Source: Desulfonatronum thiosulfatophilum (GTDB lineage Bacteria; Desulfobacterota; Desulfovibrionia; Desulfovibrionales; Desulfonatronaceae). Taken from it: a stretch of DNA of 64,000 nucleotides. The translations under genes and the position numbers were made by a program. The notes below the pieces were generated by a model. It saw only the letters and a list, made by a program, of their open reading frames with translations, did not search any database and had not been told where the DNA came from. Below are positions 23,140-30,988 of the stretch, in pieces. The DNA lies in assembly GCF_900104215.1 (NCBI RefSeq), contig NZ_FMXO01000001.1:186001-250000 (forward strand), read 5' to 3'. The first letter of the stretch is position 1; each line of letters begins with the position of its first letter.

Positions 23140-24183
23140 ATGAAACGACAAGGAAACCTCTGGCCCGCGATTACGACGTCTGAAAACATCCATGCGGCGT
23201 ATTTGCGAGCGCGCCGCGGCAAGGCATGGCAGCGCACCATTCAATCTTTTGAACAGGATATAGCGGGTAATCTGGAGCGGGTCCGCCAATCTCTAATCCG
23301 GAAGACGTTCCGGACCTCTCCATATAACGTCAAGACAATCCACGAGCCAAAGAAGCGGGATATATACGTTCTGCCGTTCGCACCGGATCGAATTGTGCAG
23401 CACGCATTGATGGCCGTGGTGGAGCCGATCTGGGACAGGATGTTTATTGATGACTCGTATTGCTGCAGGACCGGAAAGGGCATCCATTCCGGAAGTTTGC
23501 GGGCGATGCAGTTCGTTCGCAAACATAAATACTGCCTGAAGTGCGACGTGTCCAAGTTTTATCCGTCCATTCAGCATGATGTGTTGTTTGGCCTGGTGCA
23601 GCGCAAGATCAAGTGTCCGGATGCTCTCTGGCTGTTGCGGGATGTCATCTATTCCACAGGTGGAGGGGCAAACGCCCCTATCGGCAACTATACCAGCCAG
23701 TGGTTTGGGAACCTGTACCTGCACGAGCTGGATATGCAAGCCAAGCACGTCTGGAAAGTTCGCGCATATCTGCGGTACTGCGACGATTTTTGCTTGTTTC
23801 ACGATGACAAGGCCGTGCTGCGTGACCTGGCCACGAAGATCCGCGAGTTCATGTCCGAGCGCCTGGGGTTGCGCCTCAGCAAGTGCGATCTGTTCCCTGT
23901 CTCGCGAGGACTGGATTTCCTGGGCTATCGGCACTTTCCTGACGGCTATGTCCTGCTCCGTAAGAGGACGGCAAAGAAGATGCAGCGCCGACTGCGGACA
24001 ATCCCGGCGATGTTGGCCAGCGGGAGGTTGACGTTAGAGACTGCCCGCTCGGTTGTGGCCTCAGCAAAAGGATGGATGAGATGGGCCAATACAAGAAATT
24101 TAGCAATGGCAATGAATGTGAACGACCTGGAACACACTATAAGGATGGAGTTGGCAAAGGATGGAAGCCCCTCGGTTCAGTGA
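23140..24183 (+). CDS. DGR reverse transcriptase
   Basis: 347 residues, ATG 23140. The RT domains are complete. A basic N-terminal part is followed by KKRDIYVLPFAPDRIVQHAL (residues 71-90). Motif A is CDVSKFYPSI (135-144, D136), motif B is IGNYTSQ (181-187) and motif C is YCDDF (213-217, D215 and D216). Motif D and after is KCDLFPVSRGLDFLGYR. The GNxxSQ form of motif B, in place of QGxxxSP, is the hallmark of DGR RTs and separates them from retron and group II intron RTs. All catalytic Asp residues are present, so it should be active. It would copy the TR RNA with errors at adenines. Confidence 0.95.
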   Translation: MKRQGNLWPAITTSENIHAAYLRARRGKAWQRTIQSFEQDIAGNLERVRQSLIRKTFRTSPYNVKTIHEPKKRDIYVLPFAPDRIVQHALMAVVEPIWDRMFIDDSYCCRTGKGIHSGSLRAMQFVRKHKYCLKCDVSKFYPSIQHDVLFGLVQRKIKCPDALWLLRDVIYSTGGGANAPIGNYTSQWFGNLYLHELDMQAKHVWKVRAYLRYCDDFCLFHDDKAVLRDLATKIREFMSERLGLRLSKCDLFPVSRGLDFLGYRHFPDGYVLLRKRTAKKMQRRLRTIPAMLASGRLTLETARSVVASAKGWMRWANTRNLAMAMNVNDLEHTIRMELAKDGSPSVQ

Positions 24184-24460
24184 TTTCGCAACAGAAGCCC
24201 GGCCCCTGGATGGAGAGAAAATAAAAATCGACGACGTGGTAAACCTGGAAGTCCTTGTGACGGGGCATTCCATTAAGACAAGCAAGTACAAGAAAAACGT
24301 CTCTGGCCTCTTCCTCACAATCCAATTCGAAAGAGAAGAAGCCCGCTACATCTGCTTCACCGGCAGCGATGTCCTGATCGAACAGTTCCAAAAATACGGA
24401 GACAAAATCCCCTTTCGAGCGACAATCAAAAAGATCGACAGGTACTATACCCTGGCATAG
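24161..24460 (+). CDS. Small OB-fold-like protein coupled to the DGR RT (possible accessory factor)
   Basis: 99 residues from ATG 24161, overlapping the RT gene by 23 bases and therefore probably translated with it. The sequence alternates beta strands (VNLEVLVTGHSIKTS, SGLFLTIQFER, ARYICFTGS), then a helix (SDVLIEQFQKYG), then a last strand (PFRATIKKIDRYYTL). This order fits an OB fold as in single-strand nucleic-acid-binding proteins. It is basic around KTSKYKKN. Avd, the usual DGR partner, is a helical bundle, which this is not. It may be a different RT partner that binds the template RNA or cDNA. That is inference. Confidence 0.7.
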   Translation: MEAPRFSDFATEARPLDGEKIKIDDVVNLEVLVTGHSIKTSKYKKNVSGLFLTIQFEREEARYICFTGSDVLIEQFQKYGDKIPFRATIKKIDRYYTLA

Positions 24461-24500
24461 CAACCAGCGTGCCAGCGCCCATGAGACAGTAAAAACAAAT

Positions 24501-24546
24501 TCTCAAATCGCGTGCAAAAGTTTCTCAAGTCGCGTGCGCGGTTACA
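24501..24546 (+). mobile_element. Inferred right end (attR) of the prophage
   Basis: Two direct repeats, TCTCAAATCGCGTGC (24501-24515) and TCTCAAGTCGCGTGC (24523-24537), differ at one base and are spaced 22 bp apart. This is the spacing of the Mu transposase sites R1 and R2. After them comes GGTTACA, ending at 24546. Read inward, the end starts TGTAACCGCGCACGCGACTT, with the 5'-TG expected of Mu-type ends. The next bases, TGAGG, would be the 5-bp target duplication. The left end is not in the window, so this cannot be confirmed here. Confidence 0.6.
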
Positions 24547-25295
24547 TGAGGCAACCGGAGAACGGATTTCGGTTTTCGGTTGACGCCCTTCTGCTCGCCT
24601 GTTTCGCCGCCGGACGGCTACCGGAAAGGGTTGCTGATCTCGGGACCGGGTGCGGTGTGATCAGCCTTGGTCTCTTGCTGCACTACCCGGAACACGATTT
24701 TCAAATCACTGGCCTGGACATCAATCCGGACATGATCAGCGCGGCCGGAGCGAACGCGCGCAACCTCGGCTTTGCGGATCGGTTCACGTCGGTGCACGGC
24801 GATGTCCGGAACCTCGCCGACATTTCGAGACTCCAGACCAACGACTGCGATCTTGTCCTGTGCAATCCTCCATATCGTCTTCTGGGCCAAGGAAGAACGC
24901 CATCGGCCCCGGCCAAGTGCCTGGCCAAGTTCGAGACGGATGGTCGACTGGAAGACTTTGTCCGTGGAGCATCCAGGATTTTGAAGACCAGGGGCCGTTT
25001 GTGCATGGTCCACCTGCCGGAACATGCCAACCGGGTGTTGCAGGTTCTCAATGCTCACCGGCTTGAACCGAAACGGCTTTGCCTGGTCCACCCATACAAG
25101 GACAAGCCTGCATCCCTCCTGCTGCTCGAGGCCAGAAAAGGCGGCAATCCAGGCTTGTCCGTCGAACCTCCGTTGATCCTGTATGCAAGGGGGGAATCGC
25201 CTGCGGGACAGGTCAACCATGCTACCCCTGAAGCCATTTCTTTTTGTCCATTTCTGCGGTGCAACAGTTCAAGGGCCATTCATCTTGCATCGTGA
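24546..25295 (+). CDS. TrmN6-like SAM-dependent methyltransferase, 5' end altered by the prophage
   Basis: 249 residues if started at ATG 24546. GTG 24534 is in frame but would be phage sequence. The Rossmann fold has motif I DLGTGCGVISLG, an acidic GLDIN strand end, and the N6-methyltransferase motif NPPY. The family methylates an adenine N6, as in tRNA1(Val) A37. Family members usually start with 10-20 residues ending in a form like PRGLRQP before ENGFRF. Here everything before RQPENGF is missing. The ATG seems to be formed from the last phage base (A) and host TG. Activity of the trimmed protein is uncertain. Confidence 0.75.
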   Translation: MRQPENGFRFSVDALLLACFAAGRLPERVADLGTGCGVISLGLLLHYPEHDFQITGLDINPDMISAAGANARNLGFADRFTSVHGDVRNLADISRLQTNDCDLVLCNPPYRLLGQGRTPSAPAKCLAKFETDGRLEDFVRGASRILKTRGRLCMVHLPEHANRVLQVLNAHRLEPKRLCLVHPYKDKPASLLLLEARKGGNPGLSVEPPLILYARGESPAGQVNHATPEAISFCPFLRCNSSRAIHLAS

Positions 25296-25325
25296 AAAAC
25301 CTCCGCTTCGCCCAAAACCATCCCC

Positions 25326-25997
25326 CTACCGGTGCAGATTCTCCCGCACCCAATACAGCACGTTGAACCTGCCCTTGAGTTTTTCCATCAGAGCATCCAG
25401 AACATTTTTTTCCAGGTCCTGAATCCGCACATAGACCTGCCTGTAGCCTTCTTCCTCCTGCTGACCATAGGAGGTAAGAATGCTGATGATCCTGGTCTGT
25501 TCCTGACGCAGCACTTCCAGGACTTCCTTCAGGCTCCCTTCGGTGTTCGGCAGCTTGAAAGCCAGCAACACGCCGCCGAACTGGGCTCCGGTGATGGCAA
25601 TCAGTACCTTGAAGACATCGCTTTCCGTGATGATCCCGGCAACCTTTCCTTGCTCGTCGACAACAGGCAGACCGCCGACCCGTTTCTCCATCATGACCAG
25701 AGCGGCTCGCTCAATGGTATCATTGGGCAAAACAGTGAACGGCTTCTTGGTCATGATGTCTTTGACCTTGATCTCCGAAAGAAGATAGTACAATTCATGG
25801 ATGTCGAGGGTTGTGGCCTTGGACGGCGATGCTTCCTTGATATCCCGGTCCGTGACGATACCCAGCAACTTGTTTCCGGCGTCCACGACGGGAAGTCTGC
25901 GAATGCGCTTTTCCTTCATGATTTTGGAAACCTTCATCATGGAAACATCCTGTTCCACGGAAATGACATCCCTGGTCATCCAGTCACTGATAAGCAT
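25326..25997 (-). CDS. CBS-domain pair protein (AcuB-like)
   Basis: 223 residues from ATG 25997, preceded by AAGGAGG. A longer in-frame start is not supported. Two CBS domains are visible. The first lies at about residues 1-60 (MTRDVISVEQDVSMMKVSKIM, RRLPVVD, GIVTDRD). The second lies at about 75-135 (DIMTKKPFTVLPNDTIERAA, GGLPVVD, GIITESD). The last 80 residues form an ACT-like domain (FGGVLLAFKLPNTEG, IISILTSYG). CBS pairs bind adenine nucleotides. The CBS2-ACT layout is that of AcuB-type proteins of anaerobes. The role is probably regulatory and the partner is unknown. Confidence 0.85.
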   Translation of the reverse strand: MLISDWMTRDVISVEQDVSMMKVSKIMKEKRIRRLPVVDAGNKLLGIVTDRDIKEASPSKATTLDIHELYYLLSEIKVKDIMTKKPFTVLPNDTIERAALVMMEKRVGGLPVVDEQGKVAGIITESDVFKVLIAITGAQFGGVLLAFKLPNTEGSLKEVLEVLRQEQTRIISILTSYGQQEEEGYRQVYVRIQDLEKNVLDALMEKLKGRFNVLYWVRENLHR

Positions 25998-26082
25998 TGA
26001 TGATTCCTCCTTATAATTGAAGCATTGCCGAGTTAAGCACAAGAAGCGGAAGAGATATCAATTATCAGCCTGAAAGGAAACT

Positions 26083-27270
26083 ATGAAATCATTATACCTG
26101 GACTGCACAAGCGGGATCAGCGGCGACATGCTTCTGGCCGCGTTGATTGATCTCGATTTGGATATGGCTCATCTTGCCGACATCTTCCAAAAATCAGGAC
26201 TGGATGTCTCCTTGTCCGCCATCAATGATGTCCGGTGCGGACTTTCCGGCAAACGGCTTGTGATTGCCACAGCCTCCGCATCCGCCCCGCCGCTACGTCA
26301 TCTAGCGGATATAATATTAATTCTGGAACGACTGCCGTTGTCTCCCGACGTGCTGGCCAAGAGCAGACAGGCCTTTGAACGATTGGCCGCTGTTGAGGCA
26401 AAAGTTCATGGCGTTGATCCGGCAACCATTCATTTTCACGAAGTCGGCGCAGTGGATACCATTGTTGATGTGGTTGGAGCCTTCTGGGGGGTGGAACAAC
26501 TCGGCATCGAAAAAATCCGCGCAAGCAAGCTCCCGTGGTTCCAGGGCCAGGTTCAATGCGCCCACGGCCTGCTTCCCCTACCCGCGCCCGCCGTGGCCGA
26601 ACTGCTGCAAGGCAAACCCGTCTATGCCACGAAGCACCGCGTTGAACTGATCACTCCCACCGGAGCCTTGCTTCTGGATTGCCTTGTCCAGGACTTCACT
26701 CCAGGTCCGGAGGGGCGTCTTCTCAGGTGCGGCATCGGCCTGGGAAGCATGGATCTGGCCGACCAGCCAAACGCTCTGCGCTGTTTTCTTTTTGAGGAAA
26801 CTCTATCCGAGCAACCCGAAGGGAAGGTCGTTGAGGAAATCGTTCTGCTCACGACCAACATCGACCACCTGACCGGAGAGGAACTCGGCAGTTGCTTTGA
26901 TGCCATTATCCAGGAAGGCGCCCTGGACGTCCTATACATTCCCGGAGTCATGAAAAAGAACAGGCCCGGCGGACAAATTCAGGTCCTGTGCCGCCCAGAG
27001 CACCTGCCTACGGTGCAGGAAGCATTTTTTCAGCACACCCTGAGCCTTGGAGTTCGCCGTCAACGAATTGAACGCGTCATCTTGCCAAGGCAAGAGATTG
27101 CTCGCGAGACGTCGCTTGGGATGTTGGAAATGAAACAAGCGGAGATAAACGAGCAAACCTTCTCTCGTCCGGAATTTGAGGCGCTCCAGAAGCTCGCTCA
27201 GCGCACAGGGCGCTCCGTTGCGCAACTCAGATATTTACTGCAGGAAAAGGATGAGCAACCGGGCAAATAA
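26083..27270 (+). CDS. larC: Nickel-pincer cofactor biosynthesis protein LarC
   Basis: 395 residues, close to the family length. The start SLYLDCTSGISGDMLLAALIDL, the motif FHEVGAVDTIVDVVGA near residue 115, the segment KLPWFQGQVQCAHG with LPLPAPAVAELL, and the C-terminal TNIDHLTGEELGSCFD are the LarC (DUF111) pattern. LarC inserts nickel into the pyridinium bis-thiocarboxylate mononucleotide to give the NPN cofactor used by lactate racemase and related enzymes. The larB and larE partners are not in the window. A single frame is read here, with no LarC1/LarC2 frameshift. Confidence 0.9.
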   Translation: MKSLYLDCTSGISGDMLLAALIDLDLDMAHLADIFQKSGLDVSLSAINDVRCGLSGKRLVIATASASAPPLRHLADIILILERLPLSPDVLAKSRQAFERLAAVEAKVHGVDPATIHFHEVGAVDTIVDVVGAFWGVEQLGIEKIRASKLPWFQGQVQCAHGLLPLPAPAVAELLQGKPVYATKHRVELITPTGALLLDCLVQDFTPGPEGRLLRCGIGLGSMDLADQPNALRCFLFEETLSEQPEGKVVEEIVLLTTNIDHLTGEELGSCFDAIIQEGALDVLYIPGVMKKNRPGGQIQVLCRPEHLPTVQEAFFQHTLSLGVRRQRIERVILPRQEIARETSLGMLEMKQAEINEQTFSRPEFEALQKLAQRTGRSVAQLRYLLQEKDEQPGK

Positions 27271-27321
27271 CTTGAAGGCTCACCCATCCCACCTCAAACG
27301 GGTATTCCCAAACACAACCCC

Positions 27322-27348
27322 TAAAGTTTTTCCTCCTTCCGTCGATAG
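27322..27348 (+). promoter_or_regulatory. Sigma-28 (FliA) promoter of flagellin
   Basis: TAAAGTTT (27322-27329), 11 bases, then GTCGATAG (27341-27348). The consensus is TAAAGTTT-N11-GCCGATAA, so the -35 is perfect and the -10 has two differences. It lies about 108 bases upstream of the flagellin ATG, which fits late, FliA-dependent expression of the filament gene. Confidence 0.85.
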
Positions 27349-27455
27349 AGAGTTTAACACTGAGCGGCTGCATTCAACGTGAGTGCGGATCATGTCCATG
27401 ATGGACGGTTTGACGCTCAGGCAAGGAAGCCAACGTTTCGCAAGGAGGAAGTATC

Positions 27456-28406
27456 ATGGCAATCAGTATCTATAACAACCTAATGGCAGGGAACGCCGCC
27501 CGAAACCTGAGCGGCAACTATCAGGCTCTGGGAGTTTCCACGCAACGCCTTTCATCGGGTCTGCGAATTAACAGCGGTGCGGATGACGCAGCAGGTCTGG
27601 CCATTCGAGAACTGATGCGCGCTGAAATCGCATCGCTGAATCAGGGCATTCGGAATGCCAACGACGCCATTTCCATGATCCAGACGGCCGACGGCGCCCT
27701 CGCCGTTATCGACGAAAAGCTGATCCGGATGAAGGAACTTGCCACTCAGGCCGCCACCGGCACGTACAACTCTGACCAGCGTCTGATCATCGACTCCGAG
27801 TACCAGGCCATGGCTTCGGAAATTACCCGTATCGCGAGTGCAACCAAGTTTAACGGCATTTATTTGCTTAACGGAAATCTCTCCTCCAGTGATACTCCTC
27901 ACGCATTGGGAACTGGATCTAATCCGGGTCATAGCGGATCAGGACTCCAGTCCACGGGTCCAATGAAGATTCACTTTGGCCCATCCAACAGCAGCTCGGA
28001 AGATTACTACTACATAGCAATCGGCTTATCGACTGCATCGGCTTTTGGTCTTGGCACTGGCGCCGGCAACATTGACAACGGAAGTGGTGTCACCGGTGCC
28101 GGTCGGTCAATTTCTACTCAACAGGGAGCTCAGCAAGCCTTGGATGCCCTGGAAAAAGCTATACTTTCCAAGGATAACGTTCGAGCCAGCCTTGGTGCTC
28201 TCCAGAACCGACTCTCCAACACCATTACCAATCTTCAGATTCAGGCGGAGAACATCCAAGCCGCGGAATCGCGGATTTCCGATGCGGACATTGCTCAGGA
28301 AATGACCCAATTCGTTCGCAACCAGATCCTGACTCAAGCCGGCGTTGCCATGCTCGCCCAGGCCAACAACCTGCCCAGAATGGCTATGCAGCTCATCGGC
28401 GGATAA
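27456..28406 (+). CDS. fliC: Flagellin
   Basis: 316 residues, ATG 27456, with AAGGAGG ribosome site. The conserved D0/D1 ends are complete: N-terminal SIYNNLMAGNAARNLSGNY, LSSGLRINSGADDAAGLAI and MIQTADGALAVIDE; C-terminal ALEKAILSKDNVRASLGALQ, NRLSNTITNLQIQAENI and ESRISDADIAQEM. The central variable part (about 130-215) is short and rich in Gly and Ser. The protein is exported by the flagellar type III apparatus with FliS and forms the filament. A sigma-28 promoter precedes it and a strong terminator follows. Confidence 0.97.
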   Translation: MAISIYNNLMAGNAARNLSGNYQALGVSTQRLSSGLRINSGADDAAGLAIRELMRAEIASLNQGIRNANDAISMIQTADGALAVIDEKLIRMKELATQAATGTYNSDQRLIIDSEYQAMASEITRIASATKFNGIYLLNGNLSSSDTPHALGTGSNPGHSGSGLQSTGPMKIHFGPSNSSSEDYYYIAIGLSTASAFGLGTGAGNIDNGSGVTGAGRSISTQQGAQQALDALEKAILSKDNVRASLGALQNRLSNTITNLQIQAENIQAAESRISDADIAQEMTQFVRNQILTQAGVAMLAQANNLPRMAMQLIGG

Positions 28407-28429
28407 CAGGCACGCATTCATGACTAGTA

Positions 28430-28460
28430 GGCCGGACCCCACAAGGGCCCGGCCTTTTTT
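28430..28460 (+). terminator. Rho-independent terminator after flagellin
   Basis: GGCCGGACCC (28430-28439) pairs with GGGCCCGGCC (28445-28454) with a single A-C mismatch and is followed by TTTTTT (28455-28460). It ends the single-gene flagellin transcript, so fliD has its own promoter. The rest of the gap to 28600 holds no gene I would support. Confidence 0.9.
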
Positions 28461-28609
28461 ATCAAGATCCCGCCACTGTCGTGTTCGGTGAAATCCTTGC
28501 CAATATCTGTTGCTCCCTTGAAGAACTATTTACAGGCCTCCCAAAACTGGTTGCGGCTGCGAAGAGCGATTTGAACGCCAACTCTCGTTTCTCTAACAAC
28601 CCCATCTCA

Positions 28610-28626
28610 TGGCACTGACTTTGCTT
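28610..28626 (+). promoter_or_regulatory. Sigma-54 promoter of fliD
   Basis: TGGCAC (28610-28615), 5 bases, TTGCTT (28621-28626), the -24/-12 pattern with correct GG-GC spacing. It lies about 54 bases before the fliD ATG. Sigma-54 control of middle flagellar genes is known in many delta-proteobacteria and their relatives. The two classes, sigma-28 for fliC and sigma-54 for fliD, would give ordered expression. Confidence 0.7.
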
Positions 28627-28679
28627 GAGGTTATGAACTACTAAGTATAACGGCATTTTTTTCCGCTAGGGTTGCACTT

Positions 28680-30350
28680 ATGGATACAGAAGCTCTTTTA
28701 TCGGGACAGATCAGTTTCACCGGCCTGGGCTCCGGCACGGACTTCAAGACCATGATCGACCAGCTCCTCAAGCTGGAGCAGCGTCATACCGCTCGCCTGG
28801 AGATATGGAAGGCGGAATGGGAGGTAAAACAGGCCGGTTTCCGGGAACTGAACTCCAAGATGCTTTCCTTGAGGACCAATCTGCAAGGGATGAACACCAT
28901 GAGTCGGTTCATGGTCAAGGGCGCAGACAGCATCAACACAAACGTGCTGACAGCCACGGCAACGGACAAGGCCCAGGTAGGAACCCATTCCATCACAGTC
29001 AATCAACTGGCCCAGAATCACATCCTCACTACCGACGCCCCAGGGCAGACATCCTCTACCACGGACATCACCAGCGGCTCCATTTCGGAATTCTCGTATA
29101 CCTACAAGGGAAAAACCAGAGTTTTGATCATTCCCTCCGGGACAACCCTCGAGGGCTTTCGAAACCTGATCAACACAGACCCGGAAAACCCCGGTGTACG
29201 GGCCGGCATCATCAAGAATGCTGAAGGGGATTACCGCCTGCAGCTGCGCGGGATGGACCTGGGAACCGGCAAAAATGTCGTAATTGAAGCGAGCACTCTT
29301 GATGGGTTTAGCGCAAACGATTTTGTGACAACCCTGAAGGCTCAGGATTCCCAAATCAAGCTAGATGGATTTCCTGCCGAGGACTCCTGGATCGAACGCT
29401 CTACGAACTCCATTTCAGATCTCATCGAAGGCGTTACGCTCAACTTGCGCGAACAGGGCACGACAACCCTGAACATCGCGGTGGATAACGAGCAGGTCAA
29501 GGACAACGTCCGTCAGTTCGTCAATCAGGTGAATGAAGTCCGGCAACAGATCAATGAACTCTCAAAGGTCGATACCAGCGGGAACGGATCGATCCTCACC
29601 GGCAACTATGCCATCCAGATGATCGATTCCCGGCTGAAGTCCATTCTGGCAGTGAAAAGCATCGGGTTCGACGTGAACAATGACGTGTTCAGCTCCTTGT
29701 CCATGGTCGGCATTACGACGGATGCAGATCAAGGATCACCAACATTCGGCATGCTCAAGCTGGATGAAGAGGTTCTGGATCATTCCCTGCGCAACCGTCC
29801 TGATGCCCTGGCTCAAGTTTTTGCAGCGGACCACATCGGTTCCAGTGATTCACAGCACTTCCGGTATCTTTCGAGCGTCGACGGCGTGACCAAAGGCGGC
29901 GAGTACTCCGTACAGTACACGGTCAGCGGAGGAACCATCATCAATGCGACCATCAACGGTAACCCGGCCAGTTACAGCGGCAACGGCGAAATAACCGGCC
30001 AAAGCGGCAAGCCCGAGGCAGGCATGGTGATCAAGGTGGACGACCTGGCCACGGAGGGGACGTTCACGGGCAAAGTTTTCTTGAAGTACGGCAAGATACC
30101 TGAACTGGCTGACGCGCTCAGGGACTTGACGGACATTTCATCCGGCCCCCTGAAAATTCTTGAAGAGAATTACGACGACATCACGAAAGGCATCGATCGG
30201 AAGATCGAATTTGAACAACGACGCATCACCCGACTGGAAAGGGATTTGCGCAATCGTTTCGCTCGTTTGGAAACACTTCTTGGCTACTACGACCAACTCG
30301 GTCAGGCAATGAATTCCCAGATGGGCATGCTCCGGTCCGATAACAAATAA
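28680..30350 (+). CDS. fliD: Flagellar filament cap protein FliD
   Basis: 556 residues, ATG 28680. N-terminal FTGLGSGTDFKTMIDQLLKLE and the helical start are the FliD_N pattern. The middle has FMVKGADSINTNVLTATATDK, and the C-terminal FliD_C part ends with long helices (QRRITRLERDLRNRFARLETL, ending MNSQMGML). It forms the cap at the filament tip and directs flagellin folding. It may also act in adhesion. It is followed by fliS, with which it probably forms an operon under the sigma-54 promoter at 28610. Confidence 0.95.
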   Translation: MDTEALLSGQISFTGLGSGTDFKTMIDQLLKLEQRHTARLEIWKAEWEVKQAGFRELNSKMLSLRTNLQGMNTMSRFMVKGADSINTNVLTATATDKAQVGTHSITVNQLAQNHILTTDAPGQTSSTTDITSGSISEFSYTYKGKTRVLIIPSGTTLEGFRNLINTDPENPGVRAGIIKNAEGDYRLQLRGMDLGTGKNVVIEASTLDGFSANDFVTTLKAQDSQIKLDGFPAEDSWIERSTNSISDLIEGVTLNLREQGTTTLNIAVDNEQVKDNVRQFVNQVNEVRQQINELSKVDTSGNGSILTGNYAIQMIDSRLKSILAVKSIGFDVNNDVFSSLSMVGITTDADQGSPTFGMLKLDEEVLDHSLRNRPDALAQVFAADHIGSSDSQHFRYLSSVDGVTKGGEYSVQYTVSGGTIINATINGNPASYSGNGEITGQSGKPEAGMVIKVDDLATEGTFTGKVFLKYGKIPELADALRDLTDISSGPLKILEENYDDITKGIDRKIEFEQRRITRLERDLRNRFARLETLLGYYDQLGQAMNSQMGMLRSDNK

Positions 30351-30386
30351 TTACGCAACACACCTGGACGATCATCAGGAGATTTC

Positions 30387-30869
30387 ATGTACAACGCAGC
30401 ACGAGCCTATCTGCAGACTCAAGTGACGACGACCAACCCCGGAGACGTTGTCGTCCTGCTGTATGAAGGCGCCATAAAATTTCTGCAGCAGGCCAAGATT
30501 AAAATGGCTGAACGCGACATGGAGCAAAAAGGGATCCTGATTTCCAAGGCTCTCGACATTATCGCCGAACTCGACGCGAGCATTAACACGCAAAAGGGGG
30601 GCGAACTGGGCGAGAACCTGCATAAGTTGTACTTCTTCTGCAACACAAGATTGCTGCAAGCCAATCTGAAACTCGATCCGAAGCTTGTGGATGAAGTGAT
30701 CACCATTCTTTCCGGACTGAAATCCGCGTTCGAGGAAATCAAAGGCCAAAACCATACGCCGATGCAGTCCGTAGCTTCCGAGATGAACTCGGCCACATCA
30801 CCAAATATTGCACCGCCCACGACGTCTCCAACCATGAGCATGAAGTACGCCCGAAACGCCTACAAGTAG
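30387..30869 (+). CDS. fliS: Flagellin export chaperone FliS
   Basis: 160 residues, ATG 30387, with a CAGGAG ribosome site. N-terminal ARAYLQTQVTTTNPGDVVVLL and LYEGAIKFLQQAK, then LGENLHKLYFFCNTRLLQANL, are the FliS pattern of a four-helix bundle. The last 40 residues are a disordered Ser/Thr/Pro-rich tail, longer than usual for the family (about 125-135 residues). FliS binds the C-terminus of flagellin and keeps it unfolded until export. Confidence 0.93.
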   Translation: MYNAARAYLQTQVTTTNPGDVVVLLYEGAIKFLQQAKIKMAERDMEQKGILISKALDIIAELDASINTQKGGELGENLHKLYFFCNTRLLQANLKLDPKLVDEVITILSGLKSAFEEIKGQNHTPMQSVASEMNSATSPNIAPPTTSPTMSMKYARNAYK

Positions 30870-30988
30870 ACGCCGCAATACTGCGGCTTCATCCAGAGCT
30901 TCCATGTAATGCAACCTTGCTTGATTCTCTTCGCTGGAAGGGCTAAGTATGCGGATATTTACTGAACGTCTGTTCCCGAGGAATCAAC

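Larger units (their letters stand above)
21729..24460 (+). mobile_element. Diversity-generating retroelement (DGR) cassette
   Basis: Order on the plus strand: target gene with VR at its 3' end (21729-22811), TR (22857-22973), structured spacer, DGR-type RT (23140-24183), overlapping 99-residue gene (24161-24460). VR and TR are 117 bp each and align without gaps. They differ at 11 positions, 10 of which are adenine in TR. This is the adenine-specific mutagenic retrohoming pattern known from phage BPP-1. No Avd-like gene is seen. The cassette is the last module before the phage right end. Confidence 0.93.
1..24546 (+). mobile_element. Right-hand part of a Mu-like transposable prophage
   Basis: About 24 kb of closely packed plus-strand phage genes. 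The order is that of Mu-like phages: small early/middle genes, lysis, TraR-like, DUF2730, gp26-like, DUF3486, gp28-like terminase, DUF935 portal, gpF, gpG, gpI, capsid, DUF1320, gp37, tail, adhesin. The tail block has a tube protein and a very long tape measure, but no sheath or baseplate gene, which points to a siphovirus-like virion as in B3 and D3112. The left end, repressor and transposase genes are outside the window. The right end is inferred at 24546 from terminal-type repeats and a CA dinucleotide where a host methyltransferase begins. Most genes appear intact, so the prophage may be functional. Confidence 0.93.

Noticed and set aside
23140-24183. Reverse transcriptase as a retron, group II intron or Abi-type RT
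   Set aside because: Motif B is IGNYTSQ (DGR type), there is no maturase domain or intron RNA, and a TR/VR pair with adenine-biased differences lies next to it.
28462-28656. 64-codon minus-strand frame between flagellin and fliD
   Set aside because: No ribosome site, no domain, and it overlaps the sigma-54 promoter of fliD.
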